Shown piece after piece: positions 1-4,914 of a DNA stretch of 5,392 nt. The stretch is from the NCBI GenBank assembly GCA_036403095.1, contig DASWRQ010000079.1, forward strand, positions 1-5,392, in the 5' to 3' direction. This DNA is from Kutzneria sp036403095. GTDB taxonomy: Bacteria > Actinomycetota > Actinomycetes > Mycobacteriales > Pseudonocardiaceae. Every line of letters begins with the position of its first letter. Within the stretch, counting starts at the first letter, position 1. The notes beneath the pieces are model-generated. The model saw only the letters and a list, made by a program, of their open reading frames with translations, made no database searches and was not told the origin of the DNA. Position numbers and translations under genes: made by a program.

Positions 1-741
1 GCCGCCGCTGGCCTCGTACAAAGCCTGCCGGCGCGTGCGGTTCACGTCCGGACCGAGCAGCTCGTCGGCCTCGTGCTCGGTCAGCGGCGCGACTTCCAGC
101 CGCACCCGGCGGGTCGGCTGGGCCAGCCCCAGCGCGGCGGACAGCTGCGGCGACGCCTGGCCGGGGCGGTAGGCCACCGCCACCACGATCCGGCCGCGCG
201 GCGCGTGCCGCAGCAGGTGGTCCAGCAGCTCGACCGAGCTCTCGTCGGCCCAGTGCACGTCGTCCAGCACGAGGACCAGGCCGCCGGACTCGGCCAGCAG
301 CTCCAGCAGGCCCCGCACCGCGCGGAACAGCCGGTAGCGGTCGGGCGGCTCGGCCGACGCGTCCGTCGACAGGCCGGCGAACACCGAGCCCAGCAGCCGG
401 CGCTCGCTCTCGGTCAGCCGGGCCAGCTGCCGCTCCGACAACGTCTCCAGATGGTCGTCCAGTGCGTCGGCCAGCGCGGCCAGCGGCGCGTCCCGCTCGA
501 ATTCCGAGGCCCGGCCGACCAGCGTCAGCATCGCCTTGCCGCGAGCCGCCGCCACCGCCTCGGCCAGCAGCCGGCTCTTGCCCACCCCGGGCTCGCCGAC
601 CAGCTCCAGCAGCTGGAAGGCGCCCTTGGCTGCCCGGTCCAGCGTCTTGTCCACTTGGCGCAGCGCCTCGACGCGGCCGACCAGCGGCGTTCGGCCGGGG
701 TCCGCCGCCGTCCCCCGGGTGCGTTCGCGCCGGCCGGTCAC
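1..741 (-). CDS. LuxR/LAL-type AAA ATPase regulator, N-terminal part (partial)
   Basis: The minus-strand frame is open from a GTG at 741 to the left edge, giving the first 247 residues of a longer protein. Seen: a Walker A motif GEPGVGKS at residues 49-56 (Lys55), a Walker B LVLVLDD at 155-161 followed by HWAD (163-166), and a sensor-like AYR at 190-192. The start of the domain reads PLVGRVEAL (19-27), the usual opening of the AAA_16 domain in large LuxR-family (LAL) regulators and some adenylate cyclase-like ATPases. In those families the ATPase is followed by a long TPR-like region and a C-terminal HTH; both would lie outside the window, so the LuxR assignment is inference and the STAND/AAA ATPase call is firm. 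The GTG start is chosen because a GAGG Shine-Dalgarno lies a few bases upstream and the VGR motif follows about 20 residues later. It is expected to be a cytosolic transcription regulator, target unknown. Confidence 0.85.
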   Translation of the reverse strand, partial: MTGRRERTRGTAADPGRTPLVGRVEALRQVDKTLDRAAKGAFQLLELVGEPGVGKSRLLAEAVAAARGKAMLTLVGRASEFERDAPLAALADALDDHLETLSERQLARLTESERRLLGSVFAGLSTDASAEPPDRYRLFRAVRGLLELLAESGGLVLVLDDVHWADESSVELLDHLLRHAPRGRIVVAVAYRPGQASPQLSAALGLAQPTRRVRLEVAPLTEHEADELLGPDVNRTRRQALYEASGG

Positions 742-757
742 GGCACCTCGCAAGGGT

Positions 758-785
758 GGGCTACGGGAATGAACATCGGCGTCAA
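758..785 (-). promoter_or_regulatory. Possible promoter of the AAA regulator
   Basis: On the minus strand a consensus -35, TTGACG (785-780), is followed after 16 nt by TAGCCC (763-758), a partial match to the actinobacterial TANNNT -10. The start codon is at 741. The predicted transcription start would fall at or inside the Shine-Dalgarno region, which weakens the call. Confidence 0.3.
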
Positions 786-796
786 GGGTGCCAGTC

Positions 797-831
797 CTGG
801 GCCGTTTCGGGCAAGAGACGGAAAGGCCCGG
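797..831. repeat. Bulged hairpin upstream of the AAA regulator
   Basis: Arms 797-808 and 821-831 pair over about 11 base pairs, core GGGCC-g-TTTC against GAAAGGCCC, with one bulged G and one G:T pair and a 12-nt loop. It sits between the yjbQ-family stop codon and the regulator start. No T-tract follows on either strand, so it is not a classic intrinsic terminator. It could be a U-less terminator for the minus-strand yjbQ-family gene, a leader structure if the regulator is transcribed from further upstream, or chance in GC-rich DNA. Confidence 0.4.
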
Positions 832-839
832 TTAACCGG
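828..839. repeat. Perfect 12-bp palindrome CCGGTTAACCGG
   Basis: The 12-bp sequence equals its own reverse complement with no spacer. It overlaps the right arm of the 797-831 hairpin and lies about 90 bp upstream of the regulator start. Its size and symmetry fit a dimeric repressor operator; no family is recognisable from the sequence. Confidence 0.4.
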
Positions 840-870
840 CAATGCGAATTCACCCGACAATTCCGATGTG

Positions 871-899
871 GGGTGATTCGTATCACCCTCATATGGGGG
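871..899. promoter_or_regulatory. Candidate operator: GGGTGAT-N4-ATCACCC plus overlapping CATATG palindrome
   Basis: Positions 871-877 and 882-888 are a perfect 7-bp inverted repeat around TCGT. The right arm runs into a second, imperfect palindrome (886-899) centred on CATATG at 890-895. A third half-site-like TTCACCC lies at 849-855, in the same orientation as the right arm and 33 bp (about three helical turns) away. It is 130 bp upstream of the AAA regulator start and just past the end of the yjbQ-family gene. A regulator-binding site for the regulator gene is the simplest reading. Identity of the binding protein is unknown. Confidence 0.45.
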
Positions 900-915
900 A
901 GAAGGACGTTCGGCG

Positions 916-1347
916 TCAACCCCTGATCATGGAGAACCGGACGGATCGGACCGGATTGTCCACATTCGTGTCGACCAGGCAGATCGACTGCCAGGTGCCG
1001 AGCACCAGCCGCCCGGCCAGCACCGGGATCGTCGCGTACGGCGGCAGAAACGCAGGTAGAACGTGGTCCCGGCCGTGTCCTGGCGTGCCGTGACGGTGTC
1101 GCCACGCCTCGTCACGGGGCAGCAGCCTGGCCAGTGCCGTCAACAGGTCGTCGTCACTGCCCGCGCCGGTCTCCAGCACCGCCAGACCGGCCGTCGCGTG
1201 CGGCACCCAGACGTGCAACAACCCGTCGACCGCACCGTCCTCGGCCAAAAATCGCTCGCAGTCGCCGGTCAGGTCGTACACGACCTCGGCCGATCCGGTC
1301 CTGATCTGAATTTCCACACTTCGCACGACCGTGAACGGTACTTTCAC
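916..1347 (-). CDS. YjbQ family (UPF0047) protein
   Basis: A 143-residue protein (GTG start) of the YjbQ/UPF0047 family, small trimeric beta-rich proteins of uncertain physiological role; some members have weak thiamine-phosphate synthase activity. Family signatures seen: VPHATAGL (48-55, His50), ETGAGSDDDL (59-68), WRHRHGTPGHGRDHVLP (82-98, with His84, 86, 91, 95) and LGTWQSICLVD (116-126). The conserved His50 and the later histidines are the expected active-site or metal ligands. Length fits the family. The start is uncertain: no Shine-Dalgarno precedes GTG 1347, and homologues usually have only a few residues before the first strand. An in-frame GTG at 1326 has a TACCGT -10-like box 8 nt upstream (1340-1335), so a leaderless 136-residue protein is equally plausible. 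It is divergent from the aminotransferase and has no obvious partner. Confidence 0.88.
   Translation of the reverse strand: MKVPFTVVRSVEIQIRTGSAEVVYDLTGDCERFLAEDGAVDGLLHVWVPHATAGLAVLETGAGSDDDLLTALARLLPRDEAWRHRHGTPGHGRDHVLPAFLPPYATIPVLAGRLVLGTWQSICLVDTNVDNPVRSVRFSMIRG
1331..1347. repeat. Imperfect palindrome over the yjbQ-family start / possible -10
   Basis: The 17-bp segment has GTGAA/TTCAC arms and 6 of 8 paired positions around the centre. It contains TACCGT (1340-1335 on the minus strand), a TANNNT box 8 nt before the alternative GTG start at 1326. If that start is real, the palindrome covers the -10 and could be an operator. If translation begins at 1347, it is simply coding sequence. 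Confidence 0.25.
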
Positions 1348-1364
1348 CGCGCGCGCCGCGCGGG

Positions 1365-1432
1365 GCGAGGTCGCTCGCGGCTGGTCTCTTCCCTTGTCTC
1401 AGCCTGCGGTCCAGAGACCGGCGCGACCTCGC
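1365..1432. repeat. Nested inverted repeat in the divergent yjbQ-family/aminotransferase intergenic region
   Basis: Outer arms GCGAGGTCGC (1365-1374) and GCGACCTCGC (1423-1432) are perfect complements over 10 bp. Inside them, GGTCTCT (1383-1389) and AGAGACC (1413-1419) pair over 7 bp around a 23-nt loop. The element fills most of the 119-bp gap between two divergent genes, where a shared operator would be expected. GC-rich sequence makes 10-bp repeats at this distance fairly likely by chance, so the nesting and location carry the argument. Confidence 0.4.
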
Positions 1433-1454
1433 ATCCGACTTGCGCCGATGCACG

Positions 1455-1460
1455 TAGCTT
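1455..1460 (+). promoter_or_regulatory. -10 box for leaderless aminotransferase transcript
   Basis: TAGCTT matches the actinobacterial TANNNT consensus and lies 6 nt before the GTG at 1467, so transcription would start at or next to the start codon. No Shine-Dalgarno is present. No convincing -35 is seen. Confidence 0.45.
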
Positions 1461-1466
1461 GGCGGG

Positions 1467-2489
1467 GTGCGCGACGCCTTCGGCCAGACCTTCGACATCC
1501 CGCCCGGCTATCTCAACACCGCCAGCATCGGTGTCCCGCCGACGATCGTCGCCGATGCCGTCGCCGCGGCGGTGCAGCGCTGGCGGGTCGGCGCGGACGT
1601 GCCGCCGGGGTTCGACGCCCACGTGGCTGACGCGAGAGCCGCTTTCGCGGCGCTGGTCGGCACGGACGCCGCACACGTGGCCATCGGGGCCAGCGCCTCG
1701 CAGCTGGTGGCCATCGCCGCCGCGTCCGTGCCGGACGGGTCACGGGTGCTGGTGCCGGCCGGCGAGTTCACCAGCACCACGTTCCCGTTCGCGGCCCAGG
1801 CGCACCGGGGGATCAAGCTGACCGAGGCGCCGCTGGCCGAGATCCCGGACGCCATGCGGGACCACGACGTGCTCGCCGCCTCGGTCGTGCAGTCCAGCGA
1901 CGGCGCGCTGCTCGACCTGGCAGCCGTGCGGCGCAACCGCGAGGGCGTCACCGTCGTGCTCGACGTGACGCAGGCGTTGGGCTGGCTGCCGCTGGCCGAC
2001 CTGACCTGGGCCGACTATGTGGTCGGCGCCGGCTACAAGTGGCTGATGACACCCCGCGGCGCCGCCTGGATGGCCGTTCATCCGGACGTGCTCGACCGCT
2101 CGCTGCCCATCCACGCCAACTGGTACGCCGGCAAGGACCCCTGGCAGACCGTCTACGGCCTGCCCCTGCGGCTGGCCGTGGACGCCCGCCGTCTCGACCT
2201 CTCGCCCACCTGGTTCTCCCACGTCGGCGCGGCCGTCGCCCTGCCGTGGCTGGCGTCGCTGGACCTGACCGCCGTGCACACGCACAACGTCGGCCTGGCC
2301 AACCAGCTCCTCGATCGCCTGGGCCTGCCGCCCGGCGACTCCGCCATCGTCTCCGTCGACGCCGACCCTGCTCGACTCGCGGCCGCCGGCATCCGACACT
2401 CCCTGCGCGCCGGCCGCGTCCGGCTGTCGTTCGCGCTGAGTAACACGCCCGACGACGTCGACCTGGTCAGCCGGGCACTGATTCGGTGA
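1467..2489 (+). CDS. Aminotransferase class V-fold PLP-dependent enzyme
   Basis: A 340-residue fold-type I PLP enzyme of the aminotransferase class V family (isopenicillin N epimerase / cysteine desulfurase / kynureninase-like). Seen: an N-terminal YLNTASIGVPP (15-25); GASASQLVAIAA (74-85), the cofactor phosphate-binding turn region; VLDVTQALGW (164-173), with Asp166 for the pyridine nitrogen; GAGYKWLMTPRG (187-198), with the Schiff-base Lys191; and a C-terminal RVRLSFALSNTPDDVD (317-332), whose Arg is the usual substrate-carboxylate ligand. The protein contains no cysteine, so it cannot be a SufS/IscS-type desulfurase. Its 340 residues are somewhat short for the family. Substrate is unknown; an amino-acid lyase, epimerase or transaminase role is inference. 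The GTG start is supported by a TANNNT box 6 nt upstream and the lack of an upstream alternative. It diverges from the yjbQ-family gene and ends 60 bp before the next gene, which has its own promoter-like box. Confidence 0.88.
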   Translation: MRDAFGQTFDIPPGYLNTASIGVPPTIVADAVAAAVQRWRVGADVPPGFDAHVADARAAFAALVGTDAAHVAIGASASQLVAIAAASVPDGSRVLVPAGEFTSTTFPFAAQAHRGIKLTEAPLAEIPDAMRDHDVLAASVVQSSDGALLDLAAVRRNREGVTVVLDVTQALGWLPLADLTWADYVVGAGYKWLMTPRGAAWMAVHPDVLDRSLPIHANWYAGKDPWQTVYGLPLRLAVDARRLDLSPTWFSHVGAAVALPWLASLDLTAVHTHNVGLANQLLDRLGLPPGDSAIVSVDADPARLAAAGIRHSLRAGRVRLSFALSNTPDDVDLVSRALIR

Positions 2490-2536
2490 CACATGGTTAT
2501 GGACCCGGCCGAATCGTGTCGGAATCGGTCACCCGT

Positions 2537-2542
2537 TACGGT
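2537..2542 (+). promoter_or_regulatory. -10 box for leaderless membrane-protein transcript
   Basis: TACGGT (TANNNT) lies 7 nt before the GTG at 2550. It falls inside an upstream in-frame extension from ATG 2493. It therefore supports the shorter start and an independent promoter after the aminotransferase gene. No good -35 is seen. Confidence 0.45.
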
Positions 2543-2549
2543 GCTGGTT

Positions 2550-3266
2550 GTGTCGGAGTCGTACCCCCAAGATCAGGCGACCTGGCGGACCGCCCCCGTG
2601 ACGGCCGGGCCGGCTGACACCTCGCCGTTCCAGCTGCCCCCGGAGTTCTACGACCAGGAGCCGGCCGGCGGCCGCGATCCCGGGCCGGACAAGCGCAACA
2701 AGCTGCTGCTCCAGGGCCTCGGGCTGGTCGGTGTGGCGGTGCTGTCCGGGCTGGTGTTCTGGGCCGTGCAGCCCGCCCACGTCGCCGGCGTCGCCGAGGC
2801 CGCGTCCAGCCAGGTCGACACCGCCGGCAAGTACACCTTCACCCGGGTCGCCGGCCCGGCCACCGACACCGACTGCGCCCAGCACGCCTTCAACAAGACC
2901 CAGACGTTCCTCAAGGACCACCCCTGCCAGCAGCTCATCCGCTCGCTGTACTCCTCGACCCTGCCCGACGGCACCGTCGCCGTGGTGTCCGTGGTGGACG
3001 TCAAGATGCCCGACCAGGCCACCGCCGAGCAGCTCAGGCAGATCACCAGCAGCGAGGGCACCGGCAACGTCTACGACCTGCTCAAGGACGGCGGCGTGAC
3101 CGCGGCCGGCATGCCGACCACCAGCCAGCTGCAGGACGGCGGCTACGCGGCGGCCACCAACGCCAATGTCACCACCATCGCGTTGACCGCCCTGGTCGGC
3201 GGCCACCCCGACAAGGCCAAGCTCAAGGACATCAGCACCGACGCCCTCCGCCTGGCCGGCAAGTAA
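2550..3266 (+). CDS. Single-pass membrane protein of unknown function
   Basis: A 238-residue protein not assignable to a named function. Residues 1-51 are polar and proline-rich and end in a basic patch (DKRNK, 47-51). A hydrophobic segment at about 52-74 forms one transmembrane helix with no signal-peptidase site, so the N terminus should be cytoplasmic and residues 75-238 outside. The outer domain has just two cysteines, Cys109 (DTDCAQHAF) and Cys126 (DHPCQQLIRSLY), well placed for a disulfide, followed by a strand VAVVSVVDVKMPD (143-155) and a helix. The DC...PC...L.R.LY pattern recalls an uncharacterised actinobacterial membrane-protein family. The frame is open back to ATG 2493, but those 19 extra codons use many A/T-ending codons and contain a TANNNT box, so GTG 2550 is preferred. 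ATG 2493 (257 residues) is the alternative. It converges on the DUF4439 gene. Confidence 0.75.
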   Translation: MSESYPQDQATWRTAPVTAGPADTSPFQLPPEFYDQEPAGGRDPGPDKRNKLLLQGLGLVGVAVLSGLVFWAVQPAHVAGVAEAASSQVDTAGKYTFTRVAGPATDTDCAQHAFNKTQTFLKDHPCQQLIRSLYSSTLPDGTVAVVSVVDVKMPDQATAEQLRQITSSEGTGNVYDLLKDGGVTAAGMPTTSQLQDGGYAAATNANVTTIALTALVGGHPDKAKLKDISTDALRLAGK

Positions 3267-3293
3267 CCCGAAACGTCGGGAACGTGAAAAGGC
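3267..3293. terminator. Short convergent intergenic hairpin, weak terminator candidate
   Basis: Only 27 bp separate two convergent stop codons. CCCGA (3267-3271) and TCGGG (3276-3280) form a 5-bp stem with an AACG loop. No long T-tract follows on the plus strand; on the minus strand a CCTTTT run precedes rather than follows the stem. Any termination here would be weak or non-canonical. Confidence 0.3.
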
Positions 3294-3734
3294 TCACTCC
3301 TGGCCGGGGAGGGCGGGGGTGGCGGGAGTCTGGCCGGCGGACTGGCGCCAGGACATGGACCGGATCGCGGCGTCGGTGAGGGCGTCCAGGGCGGTCTTGC
3401 GGATCGCGGTGTCCGAGGTGTGCTCCAGCACCGACCGCCACGCCGACACCACGTCGGTCTCGGCCGCCGTCAACAGCGCGAAGGCCGACGACTGGTTGGT
3501 CAGCGGCTGGGGCGTGGTGTAGCCGGGCTCGGCCGATTTGGGCGTGGCGCCGGCCTTCTTGACCAGCGTGGCGGTGGCGTCGCGGCGGGCGGTGTGGGCC
3601 TCGGTGCCCTTGGCCAGCGCGGGGTCGGAGGCGGGCGGCAGGAAGGCGCCGGCCAGGCCGTAGGCCCAGATGGCGGCGTGTTCGGCGGCCAGGGCCTGCT
3701 GCAGGGCGTCGACGGTCTGGTCGGGAGAGGTCAC
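3294..3734 (-). CDS. DUF4439 ferritin-like domain protein
   Basis: A 146-residue protein with the DUF4439 ferritin-like layout; the M. tuberculosis counterpart by synteny is Rv2844. Seen: helix 1 with EHAAIWAY (18-25), giving the Glu-x6-Tyr pattern of ferritin-like helices and an adjacent His19; TEAHTARRD (44-52) with Glu45 and His47; the proline-rich crossover GYTTPQPLTN (71-80); AAETDVVSAW (90-99) with Glu92; and a last helix ending in SMSWR (126-130). These acidic and histidine residues could bind metal, but whether the family does so is not known to me. No signal peptide is present, so it should be cytosolic. The GTG start overlaps the stop of the upstream lipoprotein gene (GTGA) and has AAGGAG 8 nt upstream, so translational coupling is expected. 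The frame remains open far upstream through the lipoprotein gene, but that extension is a shadow. Confidence 0.87.
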   Translation of the reverse strand: MTSPDQTVDALQQALAAEHAAIWAYGLAGAFLPPASDPALAKGTEAHTARRDATATLVKKAGATPKSAEPGYTTPQPLTNQSSAFALLTAAETDVVSAWRSVLEHTSDTAIRKTALDALTDAAIRSMSWRQSAGQTPATPALPGQE

Positions 3735-4213
3735 GAGAGCAGCTCCTTCAGGCAGGCACAGCCGGCGACGACGGAGCCGACGAGTCCGGCGCGGTAGGTC
3801 GGCGCGGTCAGCGCGACCTGGGTGGCGGCCTCCTGGGCGGCCCCGAGCGAGGCGGCCATGCCGGCCACGGCGGCGGCCTGGTCGGGGTAGGTGGCGCCGG
3901 GCGGCGTGCTCGACGGGGCGGCGGACGTGGCCGTCGGCGGCGGGGTGGCCCGGTCGATCTCCTTGCGCAGCGCGACGGCCTGGGCGTCCCGGTTGGTGGC
4001 GATGAGCTGGAACTTGGCCTGCACGGCCGGGAATTTGGCGGCCAGGCCGCGGGCGGTGACGGCGTCCGCGGCGGCGGCGTCGGCCAGCGCGGCCAGCGGA
4101 TCCGGGGGCGGCGGCGTGGTCGGCTGCGGCGTGCACGCGGCGACGGCCGGCGCGGCGAGGACCGTGAGCGCGCCGAGGCGCAGAAGGGCCCGGCGGCCGA
4201 GCTGAGGGGTCAC
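3731..4213 (-). CDS. Tat-type lipoprotein, Rv2843-like
   Basis: A 160-residue exported protein. The N terminus has a twin-arginine motif (GRRALLRLG, 6-14), a hydrophobic stretch and a lipobox VAAC ending at Cys27, so it is predicted to be moved by Tat and lipidated on the outer face of the membrane. A proline-rich tether (28-39) leads to two alanine-rich helical regions (about 40-90 and 110-160) joined by a Pro/Ser/Thr linker (91-109). This could be a four-helix bundle related to the ferritin-like partner downstream, but it has no histidine and very few glutamates, so a metal site is unlikely. A CAC motif lies near the C terminus (152-154). It is the first gene of a pair with the DUF4439 gene and is divergent from rimP, matching the Rv2843/Rv2844 arrangement. 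The GTG start at 4213 fits the signal peptide; no Shine-Dalgarno is seen, and CAAGAT 8 nt upstream is a poor -10. Function unknown. Confidence 0.8.
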   Translation of the reverse strand: MTPQLGRRALLRLGALTVLAAPAVAACTPQPTTPPPPDPLAALADAAAADAVTARGLAAKFPAVQAKFQLIATNRDAQAVALRKEIDRATPPPTATSAAPSSTPPGATYPDQAAAVAGMAASLGAAQEAATQVALTAPTYRAGLVGSVVAGCACLKELLS

Positions 4214-4284
4214 GGTGAGTCATCTTGCCAGCAATCACCCGACCCACTCCGGTCCACGTGGGTCTGGACGGCTCAGCGACGAGA

Positions 4285-4290
4285 TACGCT
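4285..4290 (+). promoter_or_regulatory. Candidate -10 box for the rimP-nusA operon
   Basis: TACGCT matches TANNNT. A TGGACG that resembles a -35 lies only 14 nt upstream (4265-4270), which is short. If used, it gives a leader of roughly 95 nt before rimP, beginning just ahead of the strong hairpin at 4300-4325. Confidence 0.4.
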
Positions 4291-4299
4291 TGGCGACCA

Positions 4300-4325
4300 C
4301 GACCGGCGAACGGCATCGCCGGTCG
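4300..4325 (+). promoter_or_regulatory. Strong hairpin in the rimP-nusA leader
   Basis: CGACCGGCGA (4300-4309) and TCGCCGGTCG (4316-4325) are perfect complements over 10 bp, with a 6-nt ACGGCA loop. Two smaller perfect 4-bp hairpins follow: CACG-TCCG-CGTG (4333-4344) and ACCG-AGAG-CGGT (4357-4368). All lie between the candidate -10 and the rimP Shine-Dalgarno. There is no T-tract, so it is not an intrinsic terminator. A role in leader RNA stability or operon control is inference. Confidence 0.5.
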
Positions 4326-4392
4326 ATGTCGTCACGTCCGCGTGGCGGCAGTGGCAACCGAGAGCGGTAACAGCGACCAGGGGAGTGAGAAC

Positions 4393-4914
4393 GTGTCCAG
4401 CGCGCCGCGCGGAGAGATATCCGCGCAGCTCGAACCGGTCGTCCGGGAGGCAGTCTCGGCGATCGGCTTCGATCTTGAGCTGCTCGACGTGCAGCAGGCT
4501 GGCCGTCGCCGACTGGTCAAGGTGGTGGTCGACGGCGAGGAGGGCGTCGGCCTGGACGAGATCGCCAAGGCCAGCCGCGTCGTCGCGGCCGCGCTCGACG
4601 AGCACGACCACGTGCTCGCGGGCCCGTACACCCTCGAGGTGACCTCGCCCGGCATCGACCGGCCGTTGACCGCACCGCGCCACTGGCGCCGGGCGAAGTT
4701 CCGGCTGGTCAAGGTGCGCCAGACCGACGGGGCCGAGTTCACCGGCCGGGTCGGCAAGGTCACCGACGAGACGGTCCAGCTGCTGGTCGGCGGCCAGCTG
4801 CGGGAGATCGGCCACGGCGCCGTCGAGCGGGCCGTGGTGGAAGTGGAGTTCCGGCAGCCGCCGGTCGAGGAGTTGGCGCTGTTGGAGCGCGGCTGTCAGG
4901 AGGATTCCGAATGA
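4393..4914 (+). CDS. rimP: Ribosome maturation factor RimP
   Basis: A 173-residue RimP, which binds the free 30S subunit and is needed for its late maturation. Seen: an N-terminal alpha/beta domain with LEPVVREAVSAIGFDLELLDVQQAGRRRLVKVVVD (13-47, read in parts), DEIAKASRVVAAALDE (55-70) and the family signature LEVTSPGIDRPLT (81-93). A C-terminal SH3-like barrel starts near residue 100 and contains the FTGRVGKVTDETVQL strand pair (116-130). The GTG at 4393 is chosen because GGGGAG lies 7 nt upstream and the protein then has normal family length. A 56-codon in-frame extension to 4225 runs through the promoter and leader and has no RimP similarity. The stop overlaps the nusA start (ATGA), so the two are co-translated. 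The gene order rimP-nusA is near universal in bacteria. Confidence 0.97.
   Translation: MSSAPRGEISAQLEPVVREAVSAIGFDLELLDVQQAGRRRLVKVVVDGEEGVGLDEIAKASRVVAAALDEHDHVLAGPYTLEVTSPGIDRPLTAPRHWRRAKFRLVKVRQTDGAEFTGRVGKVTDETVQLLVGGQLREIGHGAVERAVVEVEFRQPPVEELALLERGCQEDSE

Noticed and set aside
73..876. 267-codon plus-strand open frame
   Set aside because: It is antisense to the AAA regulator, whose Walker motifs are clear on the minus strand. Its translation is low-complexity Arg/Gln/Gly-rich, typical of a GC-rich shadow frame.
1740..2492. 250-codon minus-strand open frame
   Set aside because: It lies opposite the aminotransferase, which has intact PLP motifs. The translation is compositionally biased and shows no domain.
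2493..2549. ATG 2493 as start of the membrane protein
   Set aside because: The added 19 codons have poor third-position GC and contain a TANNNT box. It is kept as an alternative only, since a weak GGTGA lies just upstream.
2529..3206. 225-codon minus-strand open frame
   Set aside because: It is the antisense shadow of the membrane protein gene, Gly/Val/His-rich with no recognisable domain.
3267..3293. Strong bidirectional intrinsic terminator
   Set aside because: The stem is only 5 bp and lacks a following T-tract on either strand.
3294..4316. 340-codon form of the DUF4439 gene
   Set aside because: The upstream part overlaps the lipoprotein gene in another frame and is Arg/Pro/Gly-rich. 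GTG 3734 has a good Shine-Dalgarno and gives the normal domain.
4225..4392. N-terminal extension of RimP
   Set aside because: It runs through the promoter and leader, has no family similarity, and GTG 4393 has a strong Shine-Dalgarno.
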